Positions 8,451 through 16,346 of a DNA stretch of 64,000 nucleotides are shown here, piece after piece. Position numbers and translations under genes: made by a program. The stretch spans positions 1,364,001 to 1,428,000 of the forward strand of contig JACKDW010000001.1 in the NCBI GenBank assembly GCA_020633295.1. The letters run 5' to 3'. The notes beneath the pieces were generated by a model. That model made no database searches. It had not been told where the DNA came from and was given only the letters and a program-made list of their open reading frames with translations. Within the stretch, counting starts at the first letter, position 1. Every line of letters starts with the position of its first letter. This DNA comes from Myxococcales bacterium. GTDB lineage: Bacteria > Myxococcota_A > Polyangia > Nannocystales > Nannocystaceae.

Positions 8451-11180
8451 ATGTCTGTACTGGAGCCCGTTGCTGTGGAGAACCGTCAGAAGATCCCCGT
8501 ACCGCGTCGCTCGTTCCTCTGGTCGCTCAACCAGACCTCGGGCGAGATCCTCACCCACGTAGGCCCGACCGAGTTCACGCCGAGCGCCAACGACCGGATC
8601 GTGCGCTCGAACAACCGCGGCGGCTTCGAGCAGGCGCAGATGGAGGCGCGGCCCTTCATCCTCGCGCGCGACGGCGAGTACGCGATCATCACGAGCCCGG
8701 TCGTCGACGTGCCCGACGAGGAGCACCCCAACGGCAACTGGGTGCCCGGCGGCAACAAGGAGAAGTCGCTGCGGCTCGGCACGACCCGCGTCATCCCGGG
8801 GCCGTGCGCGTTCCCGATGTGGCCCGGGCAGACCGTCGAGGTCCGGCAGGCGCACAAGCTCAGCGCCAACCACTACCTCATCGTCGAGGTCGTCGCCGCC
8901 GTCGACGAGAGCGCGCCCTACTACGAGCTCGTCAAGCGCAGCGCCGAGCTCAGCTCGGTCGTCATCGACATCTCGGACACCGAGAGCGACGCCGAGCACG
9001 ACGAGGCGCTCGAGGCCTCCAGCGCGACGCCGCGGACCCTGCGGATCGGCCGGCGCATCGTCATCCAGGGCCGCCACACCGAGTTCTTCATCCCGCCCTC
9101 CGGCATCGAGGTCGTGCCCGCGATCGAGGAGAGCGAGCCCAGCTCGAGCGACTCGGGCGACGGCGTCGCCACCCTGCCGCCGGCCGCGACCGAGGAGCTG
9201 GCGAAGCTGCTCAACCAGGTCTCCGGCGGCCTGACCGCGCGGCAGTTCAGCGTGCTGAAGAACGAGCTGCGTCACCGCCAGGACCTCGCCACCGGGCAGC
9301 GCGCGGTCATGCTCACCGCGCTCGACGACGCCTGGAGCGAGCGCGCCGCCGACCGCCGCCGCAAGACCGATCGCCGCAGCACGCAGCCGGCCATGGACCC
9401 CTACGCGCGCAAGGCGGTCATCCTCGGGCCGAAGCACTTCTGCATCCTGTTCGACGCCGACGGCAACCCGCGCATCGTCAAGGGCCCGGCCCGCGTGTTT
9501 CCTGGCCCCGCGGACACCTTCATGTACCGCGGCTCTCGCCGCCGCGTGTACTCGGCCTACGAGCTCGGCGAGACCCAGGCGCTGTGGCTGCGGATCATCT
9601 CGCCGATCACGCAGGCGGCGCTGGCGACCCGCCTGCCCAAGGGCGCCAAGCTGACCAAGGAGACCTACGAGGTCGGCGACGAGATGCTCGTGCGCGGGCT
9701 CCCGAGCGTGTTCTTCCCGTTCATCGAGGCCGAGATCCTCAACCCGAACACCCGCGAGCCGCACGTCGGCAACGACCACGAGAACGTCATCCTCGACGCG
9801 GTCGGCATCGACCAGAAGTCGGGCATCTACGTGCGCGACCGCGGCACCGGCATGGTCAAGATGGTCCGCGGCGAGACCTCGTACCTCGTCGACCCGCGCT
9901 CCGACGAGCACGTCCACCGGCGCGTGCCCGCCGAGCAGTGGAACCTGTGGATCGCGCACGCCGAGCCGCACAAGAAGCAGGCGCGCGACGTCGTCACGCC
10001 GTGGGCGCTCTCGATCACCATCCCGAACAACGAGGCGGTGCTCATCACCTCGCGCCACGGCCGTCGCGTCGCCGTCGGCCCGCGCGCCGAGCTGCTCGAG
10101 TACGAGGAGCAGCTGACCACGCTGCGGCTGTCCAAGGGGCGCGTGAAGGACGGCAGCCAGACCGTCACGACCTGCTTCCTGCGCATCCACGGCGGGCGCT
10201 TCTGCGACACCCTCGAGCTCGAGTCCTCGGACTTCGTGAAGTTCAAGGTCCGCCTCGGGCTCTCGGGCCACTTCGGCGGGGAGCCCGAGCGCTGGTTCAA
10301 CGTCGAGGACCCGGTCAAGCTGCTCGCGGACACCGTGCGCGCGCGCCTGCGCGAGGCCGCGCGCACGGAGCCGGCGATCAAGCTCATGACCGAGCTGCCC
10401 AAGATCGTCCGCAGCGTGCTGTTCGGGGAGCAGGCGCACTGGACCTTCTCCGAGAACGGCATGGTCGTCGAGGCCGTCGACGTCCTGCAGATCACGATCG
10501 CGGACAACTCGCTCGCGGAGACCTTCGCCAGCGTGCAGCGCGAGGCCGTCTCGCTGCAGCTCAAGGATCGCCAGCTCGCGCGCCGCCTCGAGTCGACGCG
10601 CCTGCGCGACGCGATCGACCAGGAGGAGCACACGATCCAGCGCGAGGCGCAGAAGCGCATGTCCGTGACCAACATGCTCGAGGCGCACGAGACCCATCAG
10701 CTCGAGCTGCAGAAGCTGCTCGACGCGGCCGAGCGCGATGACAAGCTCCAGGATCGCAAGCACGTGCGCGCGGCCTCGGAGACCAAGCACCACCTGCTGC
10801 AGCAGGCCGCCGGGACCGAGGCGCGCGCGAAGAACCGCCTGACCGAGGCCGAGGCCGAGGCCAAGGCGAGCGAGCAGCTCAACACCGTCCGCCAGGCGCA
10901 CGCGCGCGCGATGGCGGAGATCGAGCGCCAGACCGCCGAGGTGCTCGCGGGCGCCGACGCGACCCGGCTCCGCGCGATCGAGCGCGAGCTCGTCGGGGCG
11001 CTGCACGCCGCCGCGGACAGCGAGGTCATGAAGGCCGCGGCCGAGAACATGAACCTCGTCGCGCTGCTCGGCGGCAAGAGCCCCGCGGAATTGCTCTCGC
11101 AGGTGCTCCGCGGCACGCCGCTCGAGCGCGCGAGCAAGGGCATGGCCAAGCGCGCGCCGTCGTCCGACGGCGACGAGTAG
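8451..11180 (+). CDS. Major Vault Protein homologue (bacterial MVP)
   Basis: A 909-residue protein in the domain order of eukaryotic MVP (893 residues in human), the shell protein of the vault ribonucleoprotein. Beta repeats occupy about 30-160 and 320-510, including VILGPKHFCILFDADGNP and GIYVRDRGTGMVKMVRG, which parallel human TLGPRHYCVILDP and GIYVQDVKTGKVRAVIG. The shoulder is about 515-680 (SITIPNNEAVLITS, parallel to SYRVPHNAAVQVYD). A long charged cap helix follows at about 685-850, then a short cap ring. Residues 175-315 are a low-complexity, partly helical insertion lacking repeat motifs. No good ribosome binding site precedes the ATG. A hairpin closes the gene, and three tRNA-like RNAs follow. 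MVP homologues are known in a few gliding bacteria. Family assignment is strong; shell formation is inferred. Confidence 0.88.
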   Translation: MSVLEPVAVENRQKIPVPRRSFLWSLNQTSGEILTHVGPTEFTPSANDRIVRSNNRGGFEQAQMEARPFILARDGEYAIITSPVVDVPDEEHPNGNWVPGGNKEKSLRLGTTRVIPGPCAFPMWPGQTVEVRQAHKLSANHYLIVEVVAAVDESAPYYELVKRSAELSSVVIDISDTESDAEHDEALEASSATPRTLRIGRRIVIQGRHTEFFIPPSGIEVVPAIEESEPSSSDSGDGVATLPPAATEELAKLLNQVSGGLTARQFSVLKNELRHRQDLATGQRAVMLTALDDAWSERAADRRRKTDRRSTQPAMDPYARKAVILGPKHFCILFDADGNPRIVKGPARVFPGPADTFMYRGSRRRVYSAYELGETQALWLRIISPITQAALATRLPKGAKLTKETYEVGDEMLVRGLPSVFFPFIEAEILNPNTREPHVGNDHENVILDAVGIDQKSGIYVRDRGTGMVKMVRGETSYLVDPRSDEHVHRRVPAEQWNLWIAHAEPHKKQARDVVTPWALSITIPNNEAVLITSRHGRRVAVGPRAELLEYEEQLTTLRLSKGRVKDGSQTVTTCFLRIHGGRFCDTLELESSDFVKFKVRLGLSGHFGGEPERWFNVEDPVKLLADTVRARLREAARTEPAIKLMTELPKIVRSVLFGEQAHWTFSENGMVVEAVDVLQITIADNSLAETFASVQREAVSLQLKDRQLARRLESTRLRDAIDQEEHTIQREAQKRMSVTNMLEAHETHQLELQKLLDAAERDDKLQDRKHVRAASETKHHLLQQAAGTEARAKNRLTEAEAEAKASEQLNTVRQAHARAMAEIERQTAEVLAGADATRLRAIERELVGALHAAADSEVMKAAAENMNLVALLGGKSPAELLSQVLRGTPLERASKGMAKRAPSSDGDE

Positions 11181-11202
11181 CGCGAACGCGACGACGCTCG
11201 CC

Positions 11203-11240
11203 GCGCGGCGAACATGGCGGATCCGTCATGTTCGTCGCGC
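11203..11240 (+). terminator. Hairpin terminator after the MVP gene
   Basis: A fourteen-pair stem (11203-11216 with 11227-11240, one G-U) closes a ten-base loop. It separates the MVP transcript from the first tRNA-like RNA promoter. No U-tract follows. Confidence 0.6.
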
Positions 11241-11296
11241 GCGCGTGCTCGTGGCGCGGGGCGCGAGGACGTCCGTCGCGCAGCCGTGACCGCGTC

Positions 11297-11305
11297 TGCT
11301 ATCCT
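11297..11305 (+). promoter_or_regulatory. Extended -10 promoter of tRNA-like RNA A
   Basis: TGC-TATCCT, with TATCCT at 11300-11305. Six bases separate it from the first G of the RNA's terminal helix, so transcription should begin at that G. Confidence 0.6.
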
Positions 11306-11311
11306 AAACTC

Positions 11312-11436
11312 GCGGGGGCCGCCACGTGGGCAGGGTCTACTGAATTGGCGTAATGGGAACGCATCAGATTTGTACTCTGAGGACTGCAGGTTCGACTCCT
11401 GTGTTCGGATAGCGGCCGTTGTCGGGCGGCCCCCGC
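11312..11436 (+). ncRNA. tRNA-like RNA, copy A (anticodon-like UGU)
   Basis: A 12-pair outer helix (11312-11323 with 11425-11436) is followed by the conserved bulge ACGTG opposite one G. A bulged inner helix leads to a complete tRNA-like cloverleaf at 11339-11410. The acceptor is ACTGAAT/GTTCGGA, with the first pair not formed. The D arm is GCGT/ACGC with a GG in its loop. The anticodon-like arm TCAGA-TTTGTAC-TCTGA carries TGT at 11371-11373. The T arm is GCAGG-TTCGACT-CCTGT. No CCA follows, and both ends are tied into the outer helix, so it is not an ordinary tRNA although a tRNA finder might call tRNA-Thr. Architecture recalls YrlA-type bacterial Y RNAs. Function unknown. Confidence 0.8.
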
Positions 11437-11528
11437 TTCAACGCTCGACGCAGCGACGGGCGCGCGCGACGTCGGCGCGACGCTCGCGCGTGGTCACGCC
11501 TCACGCCCACGCGACGCCCACGTGACCG

Positions 11529-11537
11529 TGGTAGTGT
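11529..11537 (+). promoter_or_regulatory. Extended -10 promoter of tRNA-like RNA B
   Basis: TGG-TAGTGT, with TAGTGT at 11532-11537, again six bases before the first base of the outer helix. It is the least canonical of the four promoters. Confidence 0.45.
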
Positions 11538-11543
11538 TCGCGC

Positions 11544-11672
11544 GCGGGGGTTGCCACGTGGACGGAGCCCTACTGAATTAGCGTAACTGGTGAACGCATC
11601 GGATTCCCAATCTGAGGACTGCAGGTTCAAGTCCTGCATTCGGAACAACGGCTCGCGTCGGGCGACCCCCGC
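11544..11672 (+). ncRNA. tRNA-like RNA, copy B (anticodon-like CCC)
   Basis: The outer helix (11544-11555 with 11661-11672) differs from copies A and C by compensated changes: C-G becomes T-A, and a second C-G becomes T-G. The bulge ACGTG is kept. The second helix begins GAC/GTC where the other copies have GGC/GTC. The cloverleaf spans 11572-11645: acceptor ACTGAAT/ATTCGGA, D arm GCGT/ACGC with GG in the loop, anticodon-like arm TCGGA-TTCCCAA-TCTGA with CCC at 11606-11608, and T arm GCAGG-TTCAAGT-CCTGC. The body is nearly identical to A and C; the anticodon-like arm is the main difference. Confidence 0.8.
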
Positions 11673-11703
11673 ATCCTGAAACCCCGCGCCCCCCATCCTG
11701 AAG

Positions 11704-11735
11704 TCCCGCGCCCGCGCCCGCGCCCGCGCCCGCCG
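11704..11735. repeat. GC-rich hexamer repeat
   Basis: About five tandem copies of a CCCGCG-type hexamer between RNA copies B and C. It is probably neutral slippage sequence. Confidence 0.6.
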
Positions 11736-11737
11736 TC

Positions 11738-11746
11738 TGCTATCCT
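11738..11746 (+). promoter_or_regulatory. Extended -10 promoter of tRNA-like RNA C
   Basis: TGC-TATCCT, with TATCCT at 11741-11746. It is identical in core to the copy A promoter, within a shared CGTCTGCTATCCT, and sits six bases before the outer helix. Confidence 0.6.
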
Positions 11747-11752
11747 GCCACT

Positions 11753-11879
11753 GCGGGGGCCGCCACGTGGGCGGGGCCTACTGAATTGGCGTAATTGGCA
11801 ACGCACCAGACTCGAGATCTGAGGACTGCAGGTTCAACTCCTGCATTCGGACAACTGGCTCGCGTCGGGCGGCCCCCGC
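11753..11879 (+). ncRNA. tRNA-like RNA, copy C (anticodon-like CGA)
   Basis: The outer helix (11753-11764 with 11868-11879), the ACGTG bulge and an inner helix with one bulged G support a cloverleaf at 11780-11852. The acceptor is ACTGAAT/ATTCGGA and the D arm GCGT/ACGC with loop AATTGGCA. The anticodon-like arm is CAGA-CTCGAGA-TCTG with CGA at 11813-11815. The T arm is GCAGG-TTCAACT-CCTGC. CGA would be a serine anticodon, but the variable region is only GGACT. A genuine tRNA-Ser needs a long variable arm, which argues strongly that this is a tRNA mimic. Confidence 0.82.
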
Positions 11880-11972
11880 CTCGTACCCGCGTCGACGGGC
11901 CGCCTGTCTGAAGACGCGAAGAGGCGCGCAGCCCCAGGCCGCGCGCCTCGTCGTCATCGACTCGACGGCTCG

Positions 11973-13229
11973 CTACTTGTTCATGAGCCGGTTGATCTCG
12001 GTCTGGAAGTGCTGGCTGACCTCGTCGCGCGACGCGGCGCGCAGCTTGGCGATGTCGAACACGAACTCCTGCTTCTTGTCGAAGTGGAACAGCCGGCTCT
12101 TCTCGACGACCATCGTGATCTTGAGGTTGGTCCCCAGGTACTCGATGTCGAGGTTCACGTCGGTGATGTTGAGCTGCTTCTGCAGGTGCGCCGGCGGGTT
12201 GAACTTGCCGACGAACTTCTGCCCCAGCGGCTTCGAGTCGAGGTTGCCCACGCGGTAGTCGAGGGCGCCGAGCGCGTCGCGGATCTTCTCGATGTCCGTG
12301 TTGCGCATGTTGATCGGGCACACCGCCTCGATGTCGAGCGCCCACGCGATGTCGACGTAGCCGCGCAGCTCCCAGTGGCACATCGGCCCGGTGATCGACG
12401 GCCCCGAGGGCACGCGCAGCTCGAAGGGCATCGAGAGGATGTCGTCCTTCTTGGTCCGCCACGGACCCTGGCGCACGAGGCAGCGGTCCCACACGTGCCC
12501 GCCGCGCGGGCCCTTCTTGTGGCGCTCGATCAGCTCGATGAAGATCGAGGCGACGCGCTCGCGGTCCGTCGCGGTGAACTCGAGGTAGCCGCGGATCATG
12601 TCCTCGTTGTTAAAGGTGTCCTGCGGCAGCGCGATCAGCAGGGTGCCGTTGTTGTTCGAGCCCTGCCGGCGATAGGTCAGCTCCGCGGCGGACGGCGCGA
12701 CCGTCCCGCCGACGCCGAGGCTCCCGCCCGAGGTGGACCCCGCCGCCTGCGCCTGCGCGTGCGCGGCCGGGGAGCCCGACGGCGCGAACGAGGGCGCGGC
12801 GGGAGCCGGGGCCGGGCTCGCGGTCTGCTGCTCCATCTGCGCGCGCGCGGCCGCGATCATCTCGCGGACGTTCGGCGGCGCGGCGACCATCACGGTCGCG
12901 CCCTGCTGGGCCTCGTTGACCCACTCGACGCCGACCGGCGCGTGCCCGACCCAGACCTTCCAGTGCGGCTGGATGGCGATGGGCTCCATGCCCACGCGGA
13001 CCGGCGGGATCTCGTCGTAGGGGTTGTTATCGACCCAGACGCCGTTGGACGAGCCGAGGTCGCGGATGTAGGTCTGACCGCCCTGGAGGTAAATCTCGGC
13101 GTGGCGTCGCGAGACGCTGTTGTCGTGTACCCACAGCTCGCACTTGGTCTCGTCGCGGCCGAGCAGGACACGGGGATTTTGCGGTCCGAGCTCTGCGGTG
13201 CTCGTGCCCAGGGTCAGCTTTACACTCAT
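11973..13229 (-). CDS. FHA domain fused to a Spo0M/arrestin-like domain
   Basis: A 418-residue cytoplasmic protein. An FHA domain (about 1-110) carries the phosphothreonine-binding pattern VLLGRDE, SVSRRHAEI and DLGSSNGVWVDNN. A Pro/Ala/Ser linker follows (about 130-190). The C-terminal half contains FELRVPSGPSITGP and LRGYVDIAWALDIEAV, which resemble the arrestin-fold Spo0M family. An adaptor role for Ser/Thr-phosphorylated partners is inferred. It converges on the tRNA-like RNA cluster and is followed at its 5' side by the hybrid kinase on the same strand. The FHA call is secure; the Spo0M-like call is moderate. Confidence 0.75.
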   Translation of the reverse strand: MSVKLTLGTSTAELGPQNPRVLLGRDETKCELWVHDNSVSRRHAEIYLQGGQTYIRDLGSSNGVWVDNNPYDEIPPVRVGMEPIAIQPHWKVWVGHAPVGVEWVNEAQQGATVMVAAPPNVREMIAAARAQMEQQTASPAPAPAAPSFAPSGSPAAHAQAQAAGSTSGGSLGVGGTVAPSAAELTYRRQGSNNNGTLLIALPQDTFNNEDMIRGYLEFTATDRERVASIFIELIERHKKGPRGGHVWDRCLVRQGPWRTKKDDILSMPFELRVPSGPSITGPMCHWELRGYVDIAWALDIEAVCPINMRNTDIEKIRDALGALDYRVGNLDSKPLGQKFVGKFNPPAHLQKQLNITDVNLDIEYLGTNLKITMVVEKSRLFHFDKKQEFVFDIAKLRAASRDEVSQHFQTEINRLMNK

Positions 13230-13453
13230 CGTCTGTACGTTTCCGTGAGAGGTGAAGGGGTCGATGAGGCCGAGCGCCAGCCCGCGCCGGCGCGCCTCGG
13301 GTGCGCAGTCTACCCCGGGGGGCCGCGACCGTCACGACGTGATGACGCGGCGGGCGCCCGCTCCACGTGACGCGTCGGACGCTCGACGCTCGCGACGACG
13401 CGCGCGTTCGTGACGGTGAGCGCTCGCGCTCGCGCGCTCGTTCGGCGCCGCGC

Positions 13454-15616
13454 TCAGCGGCCGCCGGCCGCCGGCTTCGCCGGCACCTTGCGCAGCGCGG
13501 TGATCAGCGTTCCGACGCGCATCGGCTTGCTGATGTAGTCGTCCATCCCGGCCTCCAGGCAGGCGGCGCGATCGGTCGCCATCGCGTTGGCGGTCAGCGC
13601 GATGATCCACGGGCTCTGCCCGCCCGGCTTGTTGGCACGGATCCGCCGGGTCGCCTCGAGCCCGTCCATGCCGGGCATCTGCACGTCCATGAGGATCACG
13701 TCGTACGGGCGTCGCGTGAGCGCGCGGATGACCTCGTGCCCGCCCGCGACCGCGTCCGCCTCGTAGCCGAGGCGCTTGAGGGTCACGAGCGCGACCTTCT
13801 GGTTCACGGCGTTGTCGTCGGCGAGCAGGATCGAGAGCGGCTGCTCCTCGGCGAGCTGCACGAACTCGGTGGTGCGCATCGCCTTCGAGACGCGCTTGTG
13901 CTTGTCGCTGCAGACCTCGAGCACGGTGTTGTACAGCTGCGAGGCCTTGATCGGGCGCGCGAGGCTGGCCGAGACGCCGCGCTCCGCGGCCTCCTGGAAC
14001 AGCTTCGGATCGCCCGGCGGGAGCAGCAGGATGATCGGCAGCGTCGTGCCGGTGAACTGCTCGCGCACCATGTCGACGAGCTTGAGCGCGTCGAAGCGAC
14101 CGGGCCGATCGGACAGGACCGCGATGTCGAAGGGGCCCTCGCGCACGAGCGAGACGCGCGCGCGCGCGCTCGTCGACGCCGAGGACACGCGCATGCCCCA
14201 GCGGTGCGCGAGCTCCTCGAGGTACGTGCGCACGTTGTCCTTGGGCTCGACGACGAGCACGCGCTTGCGCCGGAGCGCCGTCTCGACGGGCTCGTCCGCG
14301 TCGGGCATCGCCGGCGTCGAGATCACGAAGTGGAAGATCGAGCCGCGCCCCTCCTCGCTCTCGACCCAGATGCGCCCGCCCATCATCTCCGTGAGGCGCC
14401 GGCTGATCGTCAGCCCGAGGCCGGTGCCGCCGTACTTGCGCGTGACCGACGAGTCGCCCTGCACGAACGATTCGAACAGCGAGTTGACGCGCTCGCGCGG
14501 GATCCCGATCCCGGTGTCGCGGACCATGAAGTGGATCGCGTGCACGTCGTCCTCGCGCTTGCTGTCGACCGTCACCGAGACCTCGCCCGACTCCGTGAAC
14601 TTGATCGCGTTGCCCACGAGGTTGACCAGGATCTGCCGCAGCCGCGCCTTGTCGCCGATGATCTGCGTCGGCACGCTCTCGTCGATCTTGTAGAGCAGGT
14701 CGATCTTCCCGCTCGTCTCGCGCAGCGCGAACATGTCGAGCACGTCCTCGATGCACGAGCGCAGCGCGAACGGCTTGCTCTCGAGCACGAGCTTGCCCGA
14801 CTCGATCTTCGAGAAGTCGAGGATGTCGTTGATGATCACGAGCAGCGCCTCGCTGCTCGACTGGATCGTCGCGACGATGTCCTCCTGCTCGCTGTTCAGG
14901 TCGGTGTCGAGCAGCAGGCTCGTCATGCCGATGACCGCGTTCATCGGCGTGCGCACCTCGTGGCTCATGTTGGCCAGGAACGAGCTCTTCGCGCGGCTCG
15001 CCGCCTCCGCCGAGTTCTTGGCCGCGATCAGCTCGTCCCGGATGCGCCGCGACTCCGCCACGTCCTGCACGACGAGCGCGCGCACCCCCTCGCCCGCGTC
15101 CTCCGCGGGCCCGCGATCGACGAACGCGATCTGCAGCCGCGTCTGGTCGCGGCGCTGGCCCTCGGCCTCGCAGCGCTCGTCGGTGCGCGCGTGCAGCCAG
15201 CCGACGACCTGCTCCCGCGAGTCCATCGCCACGAGGTCGAGCACGTGCATCGCGCGCAGCTCCTCGGGTCGAAACAGGAACGTGTCCGCGACCTGCTGAC
15301 TGACCGCGACGATGGAGCCGTCGCGGTGCAGGACGACGCCCTCGAGGCTCCCGAGCACCAGCTGCTGCAGCTCACGCTGCTGCGCCTGCGCGCGCGCCAG
15401 GGCCCGCCGCGCCTCGGCGGTGCGCCCCTCCGCGAGCCGCACCGCCGGCGCCGCCACCCCGAGCCTGAGCCCGAGCAACGCGAGCGCCGCGGTCGCGTGC
15501 ACGGCCCAGCCCGGCACGGCCGCCGGCGCCGCCAGCCCCAGCGCGACGCCGACGAGCTCGATCGCACAGACCACGCCGACCGTCGCCAGCACCCGTCCTG
15601 CGGCGCTCGAGTTCAA
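13454..15616 (-). CDS. Hybrid sensor histidine kinase with two receiver domains
   Basis: A 720-residue membrane-bound hybrid kinase. Two hydrophobic segments lie within residues 10-60, followed by a helical linker and a PAS-like domain (about 85-190). A HisKA domain has the phosphoacceptor His in SHEVRTPMNAVIGM (about 222), and an ATPase domain shows DTGIGIP and GGTGLGLTISRRL. The first receiver (about 450-570) appears degenerate, with DIAVLSDRPGRFD in place of the usual phospho-Asp loop. The second (about 590-710) is intact, with ILLADDN, DVILMDVQMPGMDG and the SKP lysine. No DNA-binding output or partner gene is adjacent. Confidence 0.9.
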   Translation of the reverse strand: MNSSAAGRVLATVGVVCAIELVGVALGLAAPAAVPGWAVHATAALALLGLRLGVAAPAVRLAEGRTAEARRALARAQAQQRELQQLVLGSLEGVVLHRDGSIVAVSQQVADTFLFRPEELRAMHVLDLVAMDSREQVVGWLHARTDERCEAEGQRRDQTRLQIAFVDRGPAEDAGEGVRALVVQDVAESRRIRDELIAAKNSAEAASRAKSSFLANMSHEVRTPMNAVIGMTSLLLDTDLNSEQEDIVATIQSSSEALLVIINDILDFSKIESGKLVLESKPFALRSCIEDVLDMFALRETSGKIDLLYKIDESVPTQIIGDKARLRQILVNLVGNAIKFTESGEVSVTVDSKREDDVHAIHFMVRDTGIGIPRERVNSLFESFVQGDSSVTRKYGGTGLGLTISRRLTEMMGGRIWVESEEGRGSIFHFVISTPAMPDADEPVETALRRKRVLVVEPKDNVRTYLEELAHRWGMRVSSASTSARARVSLVREGPFDIAVLSDRPGRFDALKLVDMVREQFTGTTLPIILLLPPGDPKLFQEAAERGVSASLARPIKASQLYNTVLEVCSDKHKRVSKAMRTTEFVQLAEEQPLSILLADDNAVNQKVALVTLKRLGYEADAVAGGHEVIRALTRRPYDVILMDVQMPGMDGLEATRRIRANKPGGQSPWIIALTANAMATDRAACLEAGMDDYISKPMRVGTLITALRKVPAKPAAGGR

Positions 15617-16019
15617 CGCGGCGTCCTCCGGGCTCGCTCGCCCGGATCCGCGGACGCGACGGTCGCTGGAGTCTCGGCCTCATGTTCCATGCGTGCCCCG
15701 GCTCGCGTCGGCTTGATCACCGGGCGTGTGCCCGGGGACCCACCGCTCGCTCGCTCGTCTCGTTCGCTCCTGACAAGGCAGACACCCCGCGCGCGCGCGG
15801 CTCTCGGAACAGCACGAAGTTTATCCAGCGGCGCAGGAGCCCCGCAACCGGGGCGTGTTCGCCCGAGTCAGCGTGTCAGGTCGCCACGACGCGCGTCCGC
15901 GCGTCGCGAAACTTGCTGGCGCAACCCTGTCGCCCCCGCGCCCGCGCGACGCCGCGTCCACGCATCTTCGCGCGCCCCCCGTTCAAATCGACCGATCCCG
16001 CGCGCAGATCCGCCCGAAG

Positions 16020-16064
16020 TGTACGTTCGCACATGTGCACGGGGCCGGCGACGGGCGGGCGCAC
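16020..16064. repeat. 45-bp direct repeat, copy 1
   Basis: Shares TGTACG, CGCACATGTGCA and GGGCGGGCGCAC in the same order and spacing with copy 2 at 16131. It contains the perfect palindrome GCACATGTGC, so it may be a protein-binding site. Confidence 0.7.
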
Positions 16065-16130
16065 GCTCGGCTCCGCCGCGCCCGCCGACGCGTCGTCGCG
16101 CGCCCTCAGGGGGGCGCGCCCGGACTCGGA

Positions 16131-16175
16131 TGTACGATCGCACATGTGCAGCGGGCCCGCGCTGGGCGGGCGCAC
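16131..16175. repeat. 45-bp direct repeat, copy 2
   Basis: Second copy, 111 bases after the first. The conserved blocks lie at the ends and around GCACATGTGC; differences fall between them. This pattern suggests a paired operator rather than a recent duplication. Confidence 0.7.
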
Positions 16176-16346
16176 AGCCGTCGCGCCCGCGCGCAGCCAG
16201 GGGCGCTCGCCTGGCGCCTTCGTGACTCGCTGGGCGCCGCAGACGTCGAGAGGGCGGCCGACTCCGTCGACCGCCCCTTCAAACGTCCCCAGCGCGCCTC
16301 AGCTCGCCTGGTTTAGGTGCGCCTAAGAACGGGACGTTCAGCGTGA

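Larger units (their letters stand above)
15617..16346. other. Long intergenic region upstream of the hybrid kinase
   Basis: About 730 bases with no convincing gene. It contains two 45-bp direct repeats (16020-16064 and 16131-16175), listed separately. The remainder is very GC-rich and shows no recognised element. Confidence 0.4.

Noticed and set aside
11339..11852. Three ordinary tRNA genes (Thr-UGU, Gly-CCC, Ser-CGA)
   Set aside because: They share one acceptor and T arm, lack CCA, have an open first pair and are locked into outer helices. The Ser-type copy has no long variable arm.
11312..11879. A CRISPR-like array, because the units repeat in tandem
   Set aside because: Repeats are about 125-130 bases with structured interiors, separated by promoters, and no cas genes are nearby.
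13367..16225. A 952-residue reading frame on the + strand across the hybrid kinase
   Set aside because: It is antisense to a well-defined histidine kinase with all motifs in order. No family signal exists in the antisense frame.
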